From positions 4,898,001 through 4,962,000 of the forward strand of contig NZ_CP080377.1 of assembly GCF_019443505.1 (NCBI RefSeq): a DNA stretch of 64,000 nt, read 5' to 3'. Within the stretch, counting starts at the first letter, position 1. Every line of letters starts with the position of its first letter. Positions 28,547 to 38,943 of this stretch are shown one piece after another. Source of the DNA: Janthinobacterium sp. PAMC25594. Lineage in GTDB: Bacteria; Pseudomonadota; Gammaproteobacteria; Burkholderiales; Burkholderiaceae_D. The position numbers and the translations under genes are program-made. Under the pieces are notes generated by a model, which had not been told where the DNA came from, searched no databases, and saw only the letters and a program-made list of their open reading frames with translations.

Positions 28547-30648
28547 TATGCCGCCAGCTTGGAAATGTCGGCCACGCGGTTCATCATGCCGTGCAGCGAC
28601 GACAGCAAGGCCAGGCGGTTGTTGCGCAGGGCGACATCCTCGGCCATCACCATCACGTCGTTGAAGAAGCCGTCGACGTCGTCGCGCAGCTGCGCCAGGG
28701 TTTGCAGGGTGCTGGTGAAGTCGCCCTTGGCGAAGGCCGCATCGACTTCCGGCTGCACGCGCGAGACGGCGGCGGCGAGTTTTTTCTCCGCTTCGTCCTG
28801 CAGCAGCGCCACGTTGACGCCGCCGGCGGCGACCAGGCTGACCGCCTCCTCGTTCTTTTTCAGGATGTTCGTGATGCGCTTGTTGGCGGCGGCCAGCGAG
28901 GCGCTTTCCGGCAGGGCGGCAAACGCCTGCACGGCTTCCAGGCGCTGCACGATGTCGTCCAGACGGTCCGGGTTTTGCGCCACGACGGCTTCGATTTCAT
29001 TCGGCGAGAAACCGCGCTCGCGCAGGATGCCGCGCAGGCGGTCGAGCATGAAGGTGGTCACATCCGCGACGGGGTCCTTGAAGCCGGGCACCGACGCGAA
29101 CTGCGCGGCGGCATCCGCCAGCAAGCCCCGGATCGACAATGGCAGGCGTTTTTCCAGCAGCATGCGCAGCACGCCCAGCGCGTGGCGGCGCAGCGCGAAC
29201 GGGTCCTTGTCGCCCGTCGGCGCCAGGCCGATAGCCCAGATGCCGACCAGCGTTTCGAGCTTGTCGGCCAGGGCCACGGCGGTGCCGGTGGCGGTCGACG
29301 GCAGGCTGTCGCCGGCAAAACGCGGCTGGTAGTGTTCGGAGGCGGCCAGCGCCACTTCTTCCGGCTCGCCGTCATGGCGCGCATAATACGTGCCCATGAT
29401 GCCTTGCAGCTCAGGGAATTCGCCCACCATGTCGGTCAGCAGGTCGGCCTTGGCCAGCAGGGCGCCACGTTCGGCCAGAGCGACGTCATATTGCAGCTTG
29501 GCGGCGATGGCGCCGGCCAGCGACTTGACGCGCTCTGTGCGGGCCGCTTGCGTGCCCAGCTTGTTGTGGTAGACCACGTTGGCCAGCAGCGGCAAGCGCG
29601 ATGCCAGCGTCTTCTTCTTGTCTTGCTCGAAGAAGAACTTGGCGTCGGACAGCCGCGGGCGCACGACGCGCTCGTTGCCGCCGATGATGTGTTCTGGCGT
29701 GTCCGTCTCGATGTTGGAGACGATCAGGAAGCGCGAGCGCAGCTTGCCTTCGCTGTCGGTCAGCGCAAAATACTTCTGGTTCGTCTGCATGGTGAGGATC
29801 AGGCATTCCTGCGGCACGGCCAGGAATTCTTCCTCGAAGTGGCATTCATACACGACCGGCCATTCGACCAGGGCCGTCACTTCATCGAGCAGCGCTTCGG
29901 GCATCAGCACCTGGTCGGCACCGGCCTTGTCCAGCAGCTGGGCGCGGATGCGCTCCTTGCGCTCCTCGTTGCTGGCGATGACGCTGGCGTTGAGGATCAG
30001 TGACGGCGCATAGTTTTCCGCGTGCGCGATGGTGATCGGCGTACCGTCGGTGAGGAAGCGGTGGCCCAGCGTGGTGCGGCCGGCCGTCAAGCCCAGCAGG
30101 GTCAGAGGCAGGATATTGATGCCATGCAGGGCGAGCAGGCTGTGGGCCGGGCGCACGAATTGCACGGTGGTGCCGTCCGGGCGCTGATAGCTCATCAGTT
30201 TTGGAATCGGCAGCTTGGCGGCCGATTCCGTCAATGCCGCCTGCGCGCCGCTGGCGAGCTGGCTGCCGGGCGCCGTGTAGGTGTAGAAGAAGCTTTCCGC
30301 CTTGCCGTCGACGGCGCGTTCCAGTTCGGCCAGCGTCAGGTCGGGGAAGCCCAGCGCGGCCAGTTTCTTGGCCAGCGGCGGCGTGCCGTTGCCGTTCGCG
30401 TCCAGCGCCACGGAGACGGGCAGGACTTTTTCGCGGATGGATTTATCGGGCGAGACTTCGCGCACATTGGTGATGGAGACGGCCAGGCGGCGCGGCGAGG
30501 CGTAGCTGGTGGCGACGCTGTCGGCTTCCAGGAAGTCGCGCGCTTTCAGGCCATTGACGATGCCGGCGGTGAAGGCGGCGCCCAGTTTGGCCAGCGCTTT
30601 CGGCGGCAGTTCTTCGGTCAGCAGTTCGATGAGCAGTGTTTGGTTCAT
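28546..30648 (-). CDS. glyS: Glycyl-tRNA synthetase beta subunit
   Basis: A 700-residue beta chain of the heterotetrameric bacterial glycyl-tRNA synthetase, which supplies tRNA recognition. It starts [20 protein letters not shown], contains the HD-like core and ends with an anticodon-binding helical region ([18 protein letters not shown]). Length and motifs are typical. It follows glyQ with a 39-base gap. Confidence 0.96.
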   Translation of the reverse strand: MNQTLLIELLTEELPPKALAKLGAAFTAGIVNGLKARDFLEADSVATSYASPRRLAVSITNVREVSPDKSIREKVLPVSVALDANGNGTPPLAKKLAALGFPDLTLAELERAVDGKAESFFYTYTAPGSQLASGAQAALTESAAKLPIPKLMSYQRPDGTTVQFVRPAHSLLALHGINILPLTLLGLTAGRTTLGHRFLTDGTPITIAHAENYAPSLILNASVIASNEERKERIRAQLLDKAGADQVLMPEALLDEVTALVEWPVVYECHFEEEFLAVPQECLILTMQTNQKYFALTDSEGKLRSRFLIVSNIETDTPEHIIGGNERVVRPRLSDAKFFFEQDKKKTLASRLPLLANVVYHNKLGTQAARTERVKSLAGAIAAKLQYDVALAERGALLAKADLLTDMVGEFPELQGIMGTYYARHDGEPEEVALAASEHYQPRFAGDSLPSTATGTAVALADKLETLVGIWAIGLAPTGDKDPFALRRHALGVLRMLLEKRLPLSIRGLLADAAAQFASVPGFKDPVADVTTFMLDRLRGILRERGFSPNEIEAVVAQNPDRLDDIVQRLEAVQAFAALPESASLAAANKRITNILKKNEEAVSLVAAGGVNVALLQDEAEKKLAAAVSRVQPEVDAAFAKGDFTSTLQTLAQLRDDVDGFFNDVMVMAEDVALRNNRLALLSSLHGMMNRVADISKLAA

Positions 30649-30687
30649 GGTGTTCTTGTCTGGTACGGCGGTGTGTGAGCTAGGCGA

Positions 30688-31605
30688 TCAAGCGGCGGCG
30701 GGTTGGTCTGCGGCGGGCAGCATCGGGAAACCGAGGCGCTCGCGCGAGTCGTAATACGCTTGCGCCACCAGGCGCGACAGGGTGCGCACGCGGCCGATGT
30801 AGGCGGCGCGTTCCGTCACCGAGATGGCGCCACGCGCATCTAACATGTTGAAGCTGTGCGAAGCCTTCATGATTTTCTCGTAGGCGGGCAGGGTCAGTTG
30901 CAGCTCGATCAAACGCTTCGCTTCCGCTTCGTAGTTGCCGAACTGTTCGAACAGCAGGTCCGTATTCGCATGCTCGAAGTTGTAGGTCGATTGCTCCACT
31001 TCGTTCTGGTGGAAGACGTCGCCGTAGGTCAGTTTTTTCGTGACTCCATTCTCTTCCCACTCGGTCCACACCAGGTCATACACGTTTTCCACGCCTTGCA
31101 AATACATGGCCAGGCGTTCGATGCCGTAGGTGATTTCGCCCAGCACGGGCTTGCAATCGAGGCCGCCCACTTGCTGGAAGTAGGTAAATTGGGTCACTTC
31201 CATGCCGTTCAGCCAGACTTCCCAGCCCAGGCCCCAGGCGCCCAGGGTCGGGCTTTCCCAGTCGTCTTCGACGAAGCGCACGTCATTCTGCTGCAAGTCC
31301 AGGCCCAGGGCGGCCAGCGAACCCAGATACAGGTCGAGGATGTTTTCCGGCGCCGGCTTCAAGACCACCTGGTATTGGTAGTAGTGCTGCATGCGGTTCG
31401 GATTTTCGCCATAGCGGCCATCCTTCGGACGGCGCGACGGCTGCACATACGCGGCGCGCCAGGGTTCCGGGCCGATCGCGCGCAGGAAGGTGCCGGTGTG
31501 GAAAGTGCCGGCGCCGACTTCCATGTCGTAAGGCTGGAGCAGGGCGCAACCTTGCTTGTCCCAATAGGTTTGCAAGGTCAGGATAATTTGTTGAAATGTG
31601 AGCAT
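30688..31605 (-). CDS. glyQ: Glycyl-tRNA synthetase alpha subunit
   Basis: A 305-residue class II catalytic subunit that activates glycine. The start [20 protein letters not shown] is invariant in the family, and [19 protein letters not shown] and [17 protein letters not shown] are readable. ATG at 31605 was chosen over an upstream in-frame ATG, which would add unconserved residues. A 146-base gap separates it from lnt, so it may have its own promoter. Confidence 0.96.
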   Translation of the reverse strand: MLTFQQIILTLQTYWDKQGCALLQPYDMEVGAGTFHTGTFLRAIGPEPWRAAYVQPSRRPKDGRYGENPNRMQHYYQYQVVLKPAPENILDLYLGSLAALGLDLQQNDVRFVEDDWESPTLGAWGLGWEVWLNGMEVTQFTYFQQVGGLDCKPVLGEITYGIERLAMYLQGVENVYDLVWTEWEENGVTKKLTYGDVFHQNEVEQSTYNFEHANTDLLFEQFGNYEAEAKRLIELQLTLPAYEKIMKASHSFNMLDARGAISVTERAAYIGRVRTLSRLVAQAYYDSRERLGFPMLPAADQPAAA

Positions 31606-31751
31606 CGTATGAGTTCGCCGCGCGGGAGGCTGCGCTTTGTTAAGGTTTGCTTGAAGCCCGCACGCTGCCAACAAGTGCGTCCGGGCCGGGATTTTGCTAA
31701 TTTTAGCGGTTTTTACGGGCCCACTGTGACTCTTCGGGCAATATCGGCCGC

Positions 31752-33341
31752 TTATTGCTGCACGGCGCGGCCACGGCGCGCGGCGCGCGACAGCAGGAAA
31801 GCCGTCAGCAAGGCCAGCGCGGCCAGGGCCAGCACCAGTTTATTGCCATACAGAATGTACGGCGTCATGCCGCCCATGCCTTGCACCTTGGCCGCCAGCG
31901 TGGCTTGCTGTTCCGGCGGCAGCAGGCTTTGCACCACGCCCTTGCCGTCGATGACGGCGGTGGCGCCCGTATTCGTCGAGCGCAGCATGGGGCGGCCCGT
32001 TTCCAGGCTGCGCATCTGCGAAATCTGCAGATGCTGCGGGATGGCGATCGAGTCGCCAAACCAGGCCAGGTTCGAGATATTCAGCAGCACCGAGGCCGAT
32101 TGCTTGCCATGGCGGTGGGCGCTGGCCAGCTGGCCCGCGATTTCTTCGCCAAACAAATCTTCGTAGCAGATATTCGGCAGCACCAGCTGGTCGCGCACGG
32201 GCAAAGGCGCTTGTACTTCCGCGCCGCGGCCCATGTCGCCCAGCGGGATGGCCATCATGGCGACGAACCAGTGCAGGCCGGGCGGCACGAATTCGCCGAA
32301 CGGCACCAGATGGTGCTTGCGGTACTGGTAGTACGGTCCCGGCGTGCCGTTGGGCGTGATGCCCACGGCCGCATTGTAGAAGCGCTGCTGCTCGTCGAGC
32401 ACGGGCATGCCGAGCAAAATCGTGCTGCCTGTCTGCTGCGCATACGTGCCCAGGCTATCCAGATAGCCGGGCGGCAGCTGGTGCGGCAGCACGGTGACGG
32501 CCGTTTCCGGCGTGGCGATCAGGTCGGCCGGGGCACTGGTGATGGCGCTCTGGTACATCTGCAGGGCGCCCAGCACGAAGCCGGGGTCGAATTTCTGCTG
32601 TTGCGGCACATTGCCCTGCAACAGGCGCACGGTGATGGGGCGCCCGACCGGATGGGTCCAGTTCACATATTGCAAGCCGATGCCGGCCGCGTACAGCGCG
32701 ATGACGCCGCCCAGCGCAAACCAGCGCGTGCGGTGCAGGGGGTGGACTAGCAAGAGCAGGGCGCCGGCCGACAGCGCCGCCAGCCAGCCCAGGCCATACG
32801 CGCCGACGATGGGGGCAAAGCCGCCCAACGGGCTGGCATTGTGGGCGTAACCGGTGGCCAGCCACGGGAAACCCGTAAACAGCCAGCCGCGCGTCCATTC
32901 GAACAGCGTCCACGTGGCGGGCAGCACCAGCAGGGTCATGGCGGGCAGGGACAGCACCCAGCGCTGGCGCAGCCAGGCCGCCGCGCCCATGGCCAGGGCC
33001 ACGTAAATGGCCATCAAGAGGGCCAGCAAGGCCACGGCGATGGCGGCGATCGGCGCGGCCATGTCGCCATAGCGGTGCATCGAGATGTACAGCCAGTGCG
33101 TGCCGGCCGCGCACCAGCCGAAGCCGTAGGCCCAGCCGATCAGCGCGCCGGCCTTGACGTTCGCCGCGCGCAGCACCTGGTAGAACAGCACGCCCAGGCT
33201 GAGGATTTGCAGCGGCCAGTAGCCGAAAGGGGCGAACGCCAGCACCGCGACGGCGCCGGCGATGGCGGCAGTCAGCATGCGCGCCCACGTGCTGCGGGGC
33301 GGTTTGGCGGGGGCGTTGGGATCTAAGCGTCTGAAACGCAT
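31752..33341 (-). CDS. lnt: Apolipoprotein N-acyltransferase
   Basis: A 529-residue inner-membrane enzyme that adds the third acyl chain to lipoproteins. Several N-terminal membrane helices precede a nitrilase domain. The catalytic triad is visible as Glu in ATPETAV (about residue 278), Lys in [16 protein letters not shown] and Cys in [11 protein letters not shown] (about residue 392). It lies 16 bases after corC, as in most betaproteobacteria. Confidence 0.95.
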   Translation of the reverse strand: MRFRRLDPNAPAKPPRSTWARMLTAAIAGAVAVLAFAPFGYWPLQILSLGVLFYQVLRAANVKAGALIGWAYGFGWCAAGTHWLYISMHRYGDMAAPIAAIAVALLALLMAIYVALAMGAAAWLRQRWVLSLPAMTLLVLPATWTLFEWTRGWLFTGFPWLATGYAHNASPLGGFAPIVGAYGLGWLAALSAGALLLLVHPLHRTRWFALGGVIALYAAGIGLQYVNWTHPVGRPITVRLLQGNVPQQQKFDPGFVLGALQMYQSAITSAPADLIATPETAVTVLPHQLPPGYLDSLGTYAQQTGSTILLGMPVLDEQQRFYNAAVGITPNGTPGPYYQYRKHHLVPFGEFVPPGLHWFVAMMAIPLGDMGRGAEVQAPLPVRDQLVLPNICYEDLFGEEIAGQLASAHRHGKQSASVLLNISNLAWFGDSIAIPQHLQISQMRSLETGRPMLRSTNTGATAVIDGKGVVQSLLPPEQQATLAAKVQGMGGMTPYILYGNKLVLALAALALLTAFLLSRAARRGRAVQQ

Positions 33342-33357
33342 CTACAGCACGCGCATG

Positions 33358-34236
33358 TCAGAGTTCCAGTTCCGGCACGTTGGGCAGGCGCTCGACGAGC
33401 AGCACGTGCACCTGGCGCGCATCGGCGCGCAGCACCTCGAAGCGCAGATTGCCCAGGTCGAAAATATCGCCCTTGTGCGCCATGCGGCCCAGGTACTTCG
33501 AGACCAGGCCGCCGATGGTGTCGACGTCGTCGTCCACCAGGTGGCTGCCCACTTCCTCGTTGAACTGTTCGATCTCGGTCAGCGCCTTGACGCGCCAGCG
33601 GGGGCCGAACTGGCCTTCCTTGAGCGAGAGGATGTTGTCCTCGGCTTCGTCGAAGTCGTATTCGTCCTCGATATCGCCGACGATCTGTTCCAGCACGTCT
33701 TCGATGGTGATCAGGCCGGCGACGCCGCTGTATTCATCGACGACGATGGCCATGTGATTGTGGTTGGCGCGGAAATCGCGCAGCAGCACATTCAGGCGTT
33801 TCGATTCGGGGATGAAGATGGCGGGGCGCAGCATGTCGCGCACGTCGAAAGTCTCTTCTGCGTAATAACGCAGCAAGTCTTTCGCCAGCAGGATGCCGAT
33901 GACCTTGTCGCGCTCGCCTTCGATCGCGGGGAAGCGCGAGTGGGCGGTGGACAGGACTTCCGGCATCCATTCCTCGATCGGCTTGCTGATGTCGATGACA
34001 TCCATTTGCGAACGGGGAATCATGATGTCGCGCGCACAGAGATCCGATACCTGAAACACGCCTTCGATCATCGACAGGGCGTCGGCGTCGATCAGCTTGC
34101 GTTCATGCGCATCGTGTAGAACTTCGAGCAATTCTGCACGGTTCTCTGGCTCGGGGGATATGAGTGCGGTCAGGCGTTCAAACAGTGACCGGTGGGGCTT
34201 GACGTCAGTTCTGACGCCACTAGGATGCTCGGGCAT
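33358..34236 (-). CDS. corC: CorC/HlyC-type CBS-domain protein (YbeX)
   Basis: A 292-residue soluble protein with two CBS domains (from DLCARDIMIPRSQMDVID onward, and DMLRPAIFIPESKRLN) and a C-terminal CorC_HlyC domain (WRVKALTEIEQFNEEV). Homologues are linked to Mg/Co efflux and, as YbeX, to ribosome metabolism alongside YbeY and PhoH, which lie upstream here. No membrane segment was seen, so it is the short YbeX form. The neighbouring gene order supports YbeX. Confidence 0.93.
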   Translation of the reverse strand: MPEHPSGVRTDVKPHRSLFERLTALISPEPENRAELLEVLHDAHERKLIDADALSMIEGVFQVSDLCARDIMIPRSQMDVIDISKPIEEWMPEVLSTAHSRFPAIEGERDKVIGILLAKDLLRYYAEETFDVRDMLRPAIFIPESKRLNVLLRDFRANHNHMAIVVDEYSGVAGLITIEDVLEQIVGDIEDEYDFDEAEDNILSLKEGQFGPRWRVKALTEIEQFNEEVGSHLVDDDVDTIGGLVSKYLGRMAHKGDIFDLGNLRFEVLRADARQVHVLLVERLPNVPELEL

Positions 34237-34353
34237 AGGAGGCGTGAGCCGTTGTTGCGAAGGGATATAGGATACACCAAAAGTGGGGCAATACCGGAAT
34301 TCCCCGCTTTTGATGCAAATTTAATACGTTGAAGTGCGCCGTTGCCCGACGTT

Positions 34354-34773
34354 TCAGGCGTCCTGGCCCAGCACGCGCGCGCGCAAGGCCGCCACGTCCG
34401 CCTGCCAGTCCGTAAAATGCTCGCTGTCCTGCCACAGCTGGCGCAGTTCCGACGACTCCGTCATGATGCGGTCGAAGGCCAGGCGCGCCTTTTCCAGCAG
34501 CGGCGGCGTGACTTTCTTCTTGCAGGCGGCCACCCATTCGTCCACTTCCGCCGTGGCCGGGTCGTCCTCGCCCGGCTTGCCTTGCAGGCGCGCGATCACT
34601 TCCAGCGCGGCCAGCGCCTCGGCGGCGAACGGCGCTTCCAGCTCCGTTTCCTGGCTGTCGATGACGTTGTCGAGCGTCGTCTCGACCAGTTCCAGGGTTT
34701 TATATTCGTGCAAGTCCTGCGCCCAATCCATGGCGTAGTCGTTGCCGAAGGCGTCAGTGGCCCAAGTGCCCAT
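34354..34773 (-). CDS. DUF4259-like protein of unknown function
   Basis: A 139-residue acidic protein starting MGTWATDAFGNDYAMDWAQDL, which matches the hallmark N-terminus of DUF4259 proteins. No catalytic motif, signal peptide or membrane segment was seen. It lies between ybeY and corC in an otherwise conserved run and is flanked upstream by the E repeat doublet, so it looks like an insertion into the ancestral operon. It probably has its own transcription start, since repeats separate it from ybeY. Confidence 0.82.
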   Translation of the reverse strand: MGTWATDAFGNDYAMDWAQDLHEYKTLELVETTLDNVIDSQETELEAPFAAEALAALEVIARLQGKPGEDDPATAEVDEWVAACKKKVTPPLLEKARLAFDRIMTESSELRQLWQDSEHFTDWQADVAALRARVLGQDA

Positions 34774-34828
34774 AATGTGTCCTTGTTACGTGTGTGGTTG
34801 ATGGCGCTATTGTGGCATGTGGGGTATT

Positions 34829-34858
34829 GTCGGGTTACGGCGTATCGCCTAACCCGAC
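34829..34858. repeat. Palindromic repeat, element E1 (GGGT/ACCC variant)
   Basis: GTCGGGTTA ... TAACCCGAC followed by CTACG, with a short interior. First of a doublet between ybeY and the DUF4259 gene. Confidence 0.87.
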
Positions 34859-34887
34859 CTACGACTCCGCTTACGTTGTTGGGTGTT

Positions 34888-34935
34888 GTCGGGTTACGCC
34901 CTGCGGGCTAACCCGACCTACCCGACCTACCCGAT
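34888..34935. repeat. Palindromic repeat, element E2 with duplicated tail
   Basis: GTCGGGTTA (34888-34896) ... TAACCCGAC (34909-34917), then the tail CTACCCGACCTACCCGA, in which the 9-base CTACCCGAC unit is repeated. The duplication looks like slippage at the edge of the element. Confidence 0.85.
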
Positions 34936-34944
34936 CTGCGCGGT

Positions 34945-35415
34945 TTATTTGGGGTCCGCGTACGGGTCGGTAATGCCGAGTTTGGCGAGGATCTCCGTTT
35001 CCAGGCCCTCCATCTCGGTGGCTTCCTCGTCATCCATGTGGTCGTAGCCCTGCGCATGCAGCACGCCGTGCACGATCAGGTGGGCCGTGTGCTCTTCCAC
35101 GCTTTTCTTTTGCTCCGCCGCTTCCTTTTCCAGCACGTCCGTGCACAGGATGATGTCGGCGCGCGTCGGCTCGTCCTCAGCCAACTCTTCGCCTTCGTTG
35201 TAGGCAAAGGTCAGCACGTTGGTGGCGTAGTCCTTTTCGCGGTAGTCGCGGTTCAAGGTACGGCCTTCCTCCGCGTCGACGAAGCGGATGGTCAATTCGG
35301 CGGGCGCGAACAGGGCCGCCTTGACCCAGCGGCGCACTTTGGGGCGCGTGATCAGGCTTTCCAGGCGGGCGTCCGGATATTGCACGGACAAGGACAGTTT
35401 ATTTTTTTCGGACAT
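34945..35415 (-). CDS. ybeY: Endoribonuclease YbeY (rRNA maturation factor)
   Basis: A 156-residue metalloprotein required for 16S rRNA 3'-end processing and ribosome quality control. The zinc motif [11 protein letters not shown] (H3xH5xH) is intact. The N-terminus [15 protein letters not shown] overlaps the end of the PhoH gene by 17 bases, so the two are translationally linked. Confidence 0.95.
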   Translation of the reverse strand: MSEKNKLSLSVQYPDARLESLITRPKVRRWVKAALFAPAELTIRFVDAEEGRTLNRDYREKDYATNVLTFAYNEGEELAEDEPTRADIILCTDVLEKEAAEQKKSVEEHTAHLIVHGVLHAQGYDHMDDEEATEMEGLETEILAKLGITDPYADPK

Positions 35416-36463
35416 TTTTGGCGGCAGCTGGTTTCAATAAGGGCAGTAACTGGGCGGCGTTGGCGCCGGCCGCCTGCGCCGTTTCATAGGCATCGACGAT
35501 GCGCGCGACGAGCGGATGGCGCACCACGTCGGTGCTGTTAAATTGCGTAAAGCCGATGCCGCGCACGTCTTTCAGCACGTGCACGGCGTCGATCAGGCCG
35601 CTTGTCTGGCTCTTGTGCAGGTCGACTTGCGTCACGTCGCCCGTCACCACGGCCTTGCTGCCGAAGCCGATGCGCGTCAAAAACATCTTCATCTGTTCGA
35701 CGGTGGTGTTTTGCGCTTCATCGAGGATGACGAAGGCGTGGTTCAGGGTGCGTCCGCGCATATAGGCCAGCGGGGCGATCTCGATCACCTGTTTTTCAAA
35801 CAGCTTTTGCGTGCGGTCAAAGCCCAGCAAATCGTACAGCGCATCGTACAGGGGACGCAGATACGGGTCGACCTTTTGCGCCAGGTCGCCCGGCAAAAAG
35901 CCCAGGCGCTCGCCCGCTTCGACGGCGGGGCGCGTCAGGATGATGCGCTTGACGGCGTCGCGTTCGAGCGCGTCGACGGCGCAGGCGACGGCGAGATACG
36001 TCTTGCCGGTGCCGGCCGGACCCACGCCGAAGCTGATGTCGTGTTCGAGGATGTCGCGCAGGTAGGCGATCTGGTGCGGCGTGCGCCCGCGCAGGTCGGT
36101 GCGCCGCGTTTTCAGCACGGGGCTGGCGATGTCCGGCTCGACGAAGGTGCTGATGGGGGCGTTGACATGGTGTTCCGAGGCGGCGGACAGTCCCGCGCGC
36201 TGCTCCACCAGGGCCAGCTGCACTTCTTCCAGCGGCACGACCTTGTTGGCGATGGCGTAGAACTGGTCGAGGATTTCCACGGCCCGTTCGGCATTGCTGC
36301 CGCCGACGATGAATTTCTCGCCGCGGCGGAAGATCGTCACGTCGAGGGCGGCGGAAATCTGGCGCAGGTTTTCATCGAGCGGCCCGCACAGATGCGCCAG
36401 GCGCGTGTTGTCCAGCGGCTCGGGGATGAAGTAATGCGGCTGTATCGGGGCTTTGGTTTTCAA
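35399..36463 (-). CDS. ybeZ: PhoH-family ATPase YbeZ
   Basis: A 354-residue PhoH-like protein with an N-terminal KH-like region and a P-loop ATPase core. Walker A is [15 protein letters not shown], Walker [21 protein letters not shown], and sensor-like [11 protein letters not shown] follows. YbeZ works with YbeY in rRNA metabolism, and the gene overlaps both miaB (four bases) and ybeY. Confidence 0.94.
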   Translation of the reverse strand: MKTKAPIQPHYFIPEPLDNTRLAHLCGPLDENLRQISAALDVTIFRRGEKFIVGGSNAERAVEILDQFYAIANKVVPLEEVQLALVEQRAGLSAASEHHVNAPISTFVEPDIASPVLKTRRTDLRGRTPHQIAYLRDILEHDISFGVGPAGTGKTYLAVACAVDALERDAVKRIILTRPAVEAGERLGFLPGDLAQKVDPYLRPLYDALYDLLGFDRTQKLFEKQVIEIAPLAYMRGRTLNHAFVILDEAQNTTVEQMKMFLTRIGFGSKAVVTGDVTQVDLHKSQTSGLIDAVHVLKDVRGIGFTQFNSTDVVRHPLVARIVDAYETAQAAGANAAQLLPLLKPAAAKNVRKK

Positions 36464-37827
36464 CTGGCTCTTTTCAATGCGGGGGCGCTGGCGACGAGTT
36501 CGCCGCGCAGGGTGTAGGAATGGCTTTCGGTGATGCGCACGTCGACCAACTGGCCGATCAGTTGCAAGCCGTCCGGGCCGGCGTCGAAATTGACGACGCG
36601 GTTGTTTTCCGTGCGGCCTTGCAGTTCACTGTCATCGGTGTCCTTCTTCGAACGGCCTTCGACGAGGATGGTTTGCACGCTGCCCACCATGGCCAGGCTG
36701 TATTTGCGCGTGTTGGCGTCGATGGCCGCCTGCAACTGCTGCAGCCGGGCCAGTTTCACTTCATGCGGCGTATCGTCCGCCAGGCTGGCGGCCGGCGTGC
36801 CGGGGCGCTTGCTGAAGATGAAGCTGTAGCTGTTGTCAAACCCCACGTCGGCGATCAGCTTCATCATGGCGTCGAAGTCGGCTTGCGTCTCGCCGGGAAA
36901 TCCCACGATGAAGTCGGACGAAATGGCCATGTTCGGGCGCACGGCGCGGATGCGGCGGATGATGGACTTGTATTCGAGGCCTGTGTAGCCGCGCTTCATG
37001 GCGCCCAGGATCTTGTCGGAACCGTGCTGCGCCGGCAGGTACAAATGGTCGACCAGCTGCGGGATCTTCGCATAGGCGTCGATCAGGCGCTGCGTGAATT
37101 CCTTCGGGTGGCTGGTGACGAAGCGCATGCGCGCGATGCCGGGAATGTCGGCCACGTATTCGAGCAGCAGGGCGAAGTCGGCAATGTCTCCGCCTTCCAT
37201 CGCGCCACGGTAGGCGTTCACGTTCTGCCCCAGCAGCGTGATTTCCTTGACGCCCTGGGCGGCCAGGCCAGCCACTTCCGTCAGTACGTCCTCGAAGCGG
37301 CGCGACACTTCCTCGCCGCGCGTGTAGGGCACGACGCAATAGCTGCAATATTTGCTGCAGCCTTCCATGATGGAAACGAACGCCGACGCGCCGTCCACCT
37401 TGGCCGGCGGCATGTGGTCGAACTTTTCGATTTCCGGGAAGCTGATGTCCACCTGCGGGGCGCCGCTGGAGCGGCGCAACTCGATCATCTGCGGCAGGCG
37501 GTGCAGGGTTTGCGGGCCGAACACCATGTCGACATACGGCGCGCGCTTGACGATGGCGTCGCCTTCCTGCGAGGCCACGCAGCCGCCCACGCCGATCAAG
37601 AGGTGCGGCTTGGCCAGTTTCAGCTCACGCAGACGGCCCAGGTCGGAAAACACTTTTTCCTGCGCCTTTTCGCGCACGGAGCAAGTGTTGAGCAGGATCA
37701 CATCGGCATCTTCCGGCGTGTCGGTGCGCACCAGGCCGTCGGAAGCGCCCAGCACGTCGGCCATCTTGTCCGAGTCGTACTCGTTCATCTGGCAGCCGAA
37801 GGTTTTAATGAATACTTTTTTCTGCAT
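36460..37827 (-). CDS. miaB: tRNA-2-methylthio-N6-dimethylallyladenosine synthase MiaB
   Basis: A 455-residue radical SAM methylthiotransferase that converts i6A37 to ms2i6A37 in tRNAs reading UNN codons. Cluster cysteines are visible in [25 protein letters not shown] and GGCVASQEG. The radical SAM motif is [15 protein letters not shown], and a C-terminal TRAM domain closes the protein. Its substrate is made by MiaA, encoded at 61.7 kb in the same window. It heads the minus-strand series. Confidence 0.96.
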   Translation of the reverse strand: MQKKVFIKTFGCQMNEYDSDKMADVLGASDGLVRTDTPEDADVILLNTCSVREKAQEKVFSDLGRLRELKLAKPHLLIGVGGCVASQEGDAIVKRAPYVDMVFGPQTLHRLPQMIELRRSSGAPQVDISFPEIEKFDHMPPAKVDGASAFVSIMEGCSKYCSYCVVPYTRGEEVSRRFEDVLTEVAGLAAQGVKEITLLGQNVNAYRGAMEGGDIADFALLLEYVADIPGIARMRFVTSHPKEFTQRLIDAYAKIPQLVDHLYLPAQHGSDKILGAMKRGYTGLEYKSIIRRIRAVRPNMAISSDFIVGFPGETQADFDAMMKLIADVGFDNSYSFIFSKRPGTPAASLADDTPHEVKLARLQQLQAAIDANTRKYSLAMVGSVQTILVEGRSKKDTDDSELQGRTENNRVVNFDAGPDGLQLIGQLVDVRITESHSYTLRGELVASAPALKRAS

Positions 37828-38475
37828 GGAGTCGGATGCTTATCGGTAAATGTGGCGGCAAACAAGTGTGGCGGCAAATAAGCCGGGCAGGGCTTGCGCC
37901 GTGCGCCGCCCGGGGCGGGAGGCGGTGGATCACCGGCCGGGTGCCTCTGGCTGCCCGGTGGCAGGTTCGCTGCAAGTTCAGGCCATAGTTTAGCGTAAAT
38001 CGCCGGGACGGGCCATGTTGTGCCGAGCATGCCGACAAGATTGCAGCGTGAATACGGCGCCCGGCACGGCGATGCCGCAGAGCATTTATTGCCGTGCGAC
38101 ACCATTGATTTGTAACAAGTTGCTGCAAAGCCTTGTGTGCGGCCGCTGGCATCCTAATGTGTTGAAATAGCATCGTTGGCAAGCCAACTAGCAGCTTGAT
38201 TGATATTTAACAATCAGGAAGTTTGCGCGAGGCGCAGATGCGGCCTGTTTGGACTAGTATATTGTTTTATATGCAATTCATTTCGATGGGTTGCAGTGCT
38301 TTTACTCACGCGGCAAGCTGCGCACGTTGCTTGTGCGAGTCCTGTGCAGGCAGTGCGACAAGGAGGGAAGGCGGAGGGGGGCTGAATCCGATGGAAAGAC
38401 GTTTATTTAAACACTCTAAGCCAGCCTTAAGTTCGTATCGGCATTCTTTCAACATTCACTAGACGAGGAAAAATC
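37828..38475. other. Long non-coding divergent region miaB - HTH gene
   Basis: A stretch of 648 bases. The miaB-proximal half is GC-rich and repeat-like with purine/pyrimidine stretches but no clear palindrome. The half from about 38100 is AT-richer. Short frames exist, but none has a convincing ribosome site or recognisable protein. The stretch should hold promoters for miaB and for the small HTH gene at 38476; I could not define them. A leader RNA or small RNA is possible but unsupported. Confidence 0.4.
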
Positions 38476-38802
38476 ATGGCACATCATGCATTAGCATCGC
38501 AAGAGAGTTACAACCCGAATCACCTGCTGGATATTCTGCTGAGCAAGATGCAGCTGAAAAACGACGCAGCCCTGTCGCGCTTGCTCGAAGTGGCGCCGCC
38601 CGTCATCAGCAAGATCCGCCATCACCGCTTGCCGGTCGGCGCCTCGCTGCTGATCCGCATGCACGAAGTGACGGGCATGAGCATCCGTGACCTGCGCGAT
38701 TTGATGGGCGACCGCCGCACCAAATATCGTCTGTCCGACGCCCAGGGCCGTCCAAAAGCGGAAGACCGCGGCGATGCGCAAGAATCGAATTACGCGCACT
38801 GA
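38476..38802 (+). CDS. Small helix-turn-helix protein of unknown function
   Basis: A 108-residue protein. Residues about 15-75 have the pattern of a Cro/XRE-like helix-turn-helix: HLLDILLSKMQLKNDAALSR, then VAPPVISKIRHHRLPVGAS, then a helix ending MSIRDLRDLMGDRR. The C-terminus is charged and probably unstructured. Start ATG follows GAGGAAAAATC, a good ribosome site. It stands alone with a long upstream region. A DNA-binding regulator is the likely role; its target is not evident. Confidence 0.75.
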   Translation: MAHHALASQESYNPNHLLDILLSKMQLKNDAALSRLLEVAPPVISKIRHHRLPVGASLLIRMHEVTGMSIRDLRDLMGDRRTKYRLSDAQGRPKAEDRGDAQESNYAH

Positions 38803-38896
38803 TGTGGCGGTTGCACGCTGACTGTGCCGCTTGCTTCACTGCTGGCGGCAACAGGCTGGTGTGGACCGGGCGGCATGGATACACCGCAGTACCCAT

Positions 38897-38926
38897 AACG
38901 GCTTTCGCTTCGCGGCGAGAGCCGTT
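38897..38926. terminator. Hairpin between the HTH and HDOD genes
   Basis: AACGGCT ... AGCCGTT stem with CG-rich interior TTCGC/GGCGA. It lies between two convergent genes. There is no T-run of normal length after it, so it may be a weak terminator or only a structural element. Confidence 0.5.
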
Positions 38927-38943
38927 GGCATTTGGCGGGGCGT

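Noticed and set aside
38255..38267. TAGTATATTGTTT, identical to a 13-base part of the BigR operator
   Set aside because: Only one half of the palindrome is present; the other arm is not found at the right distance. A chance match in AT-rich DNA is more likely.
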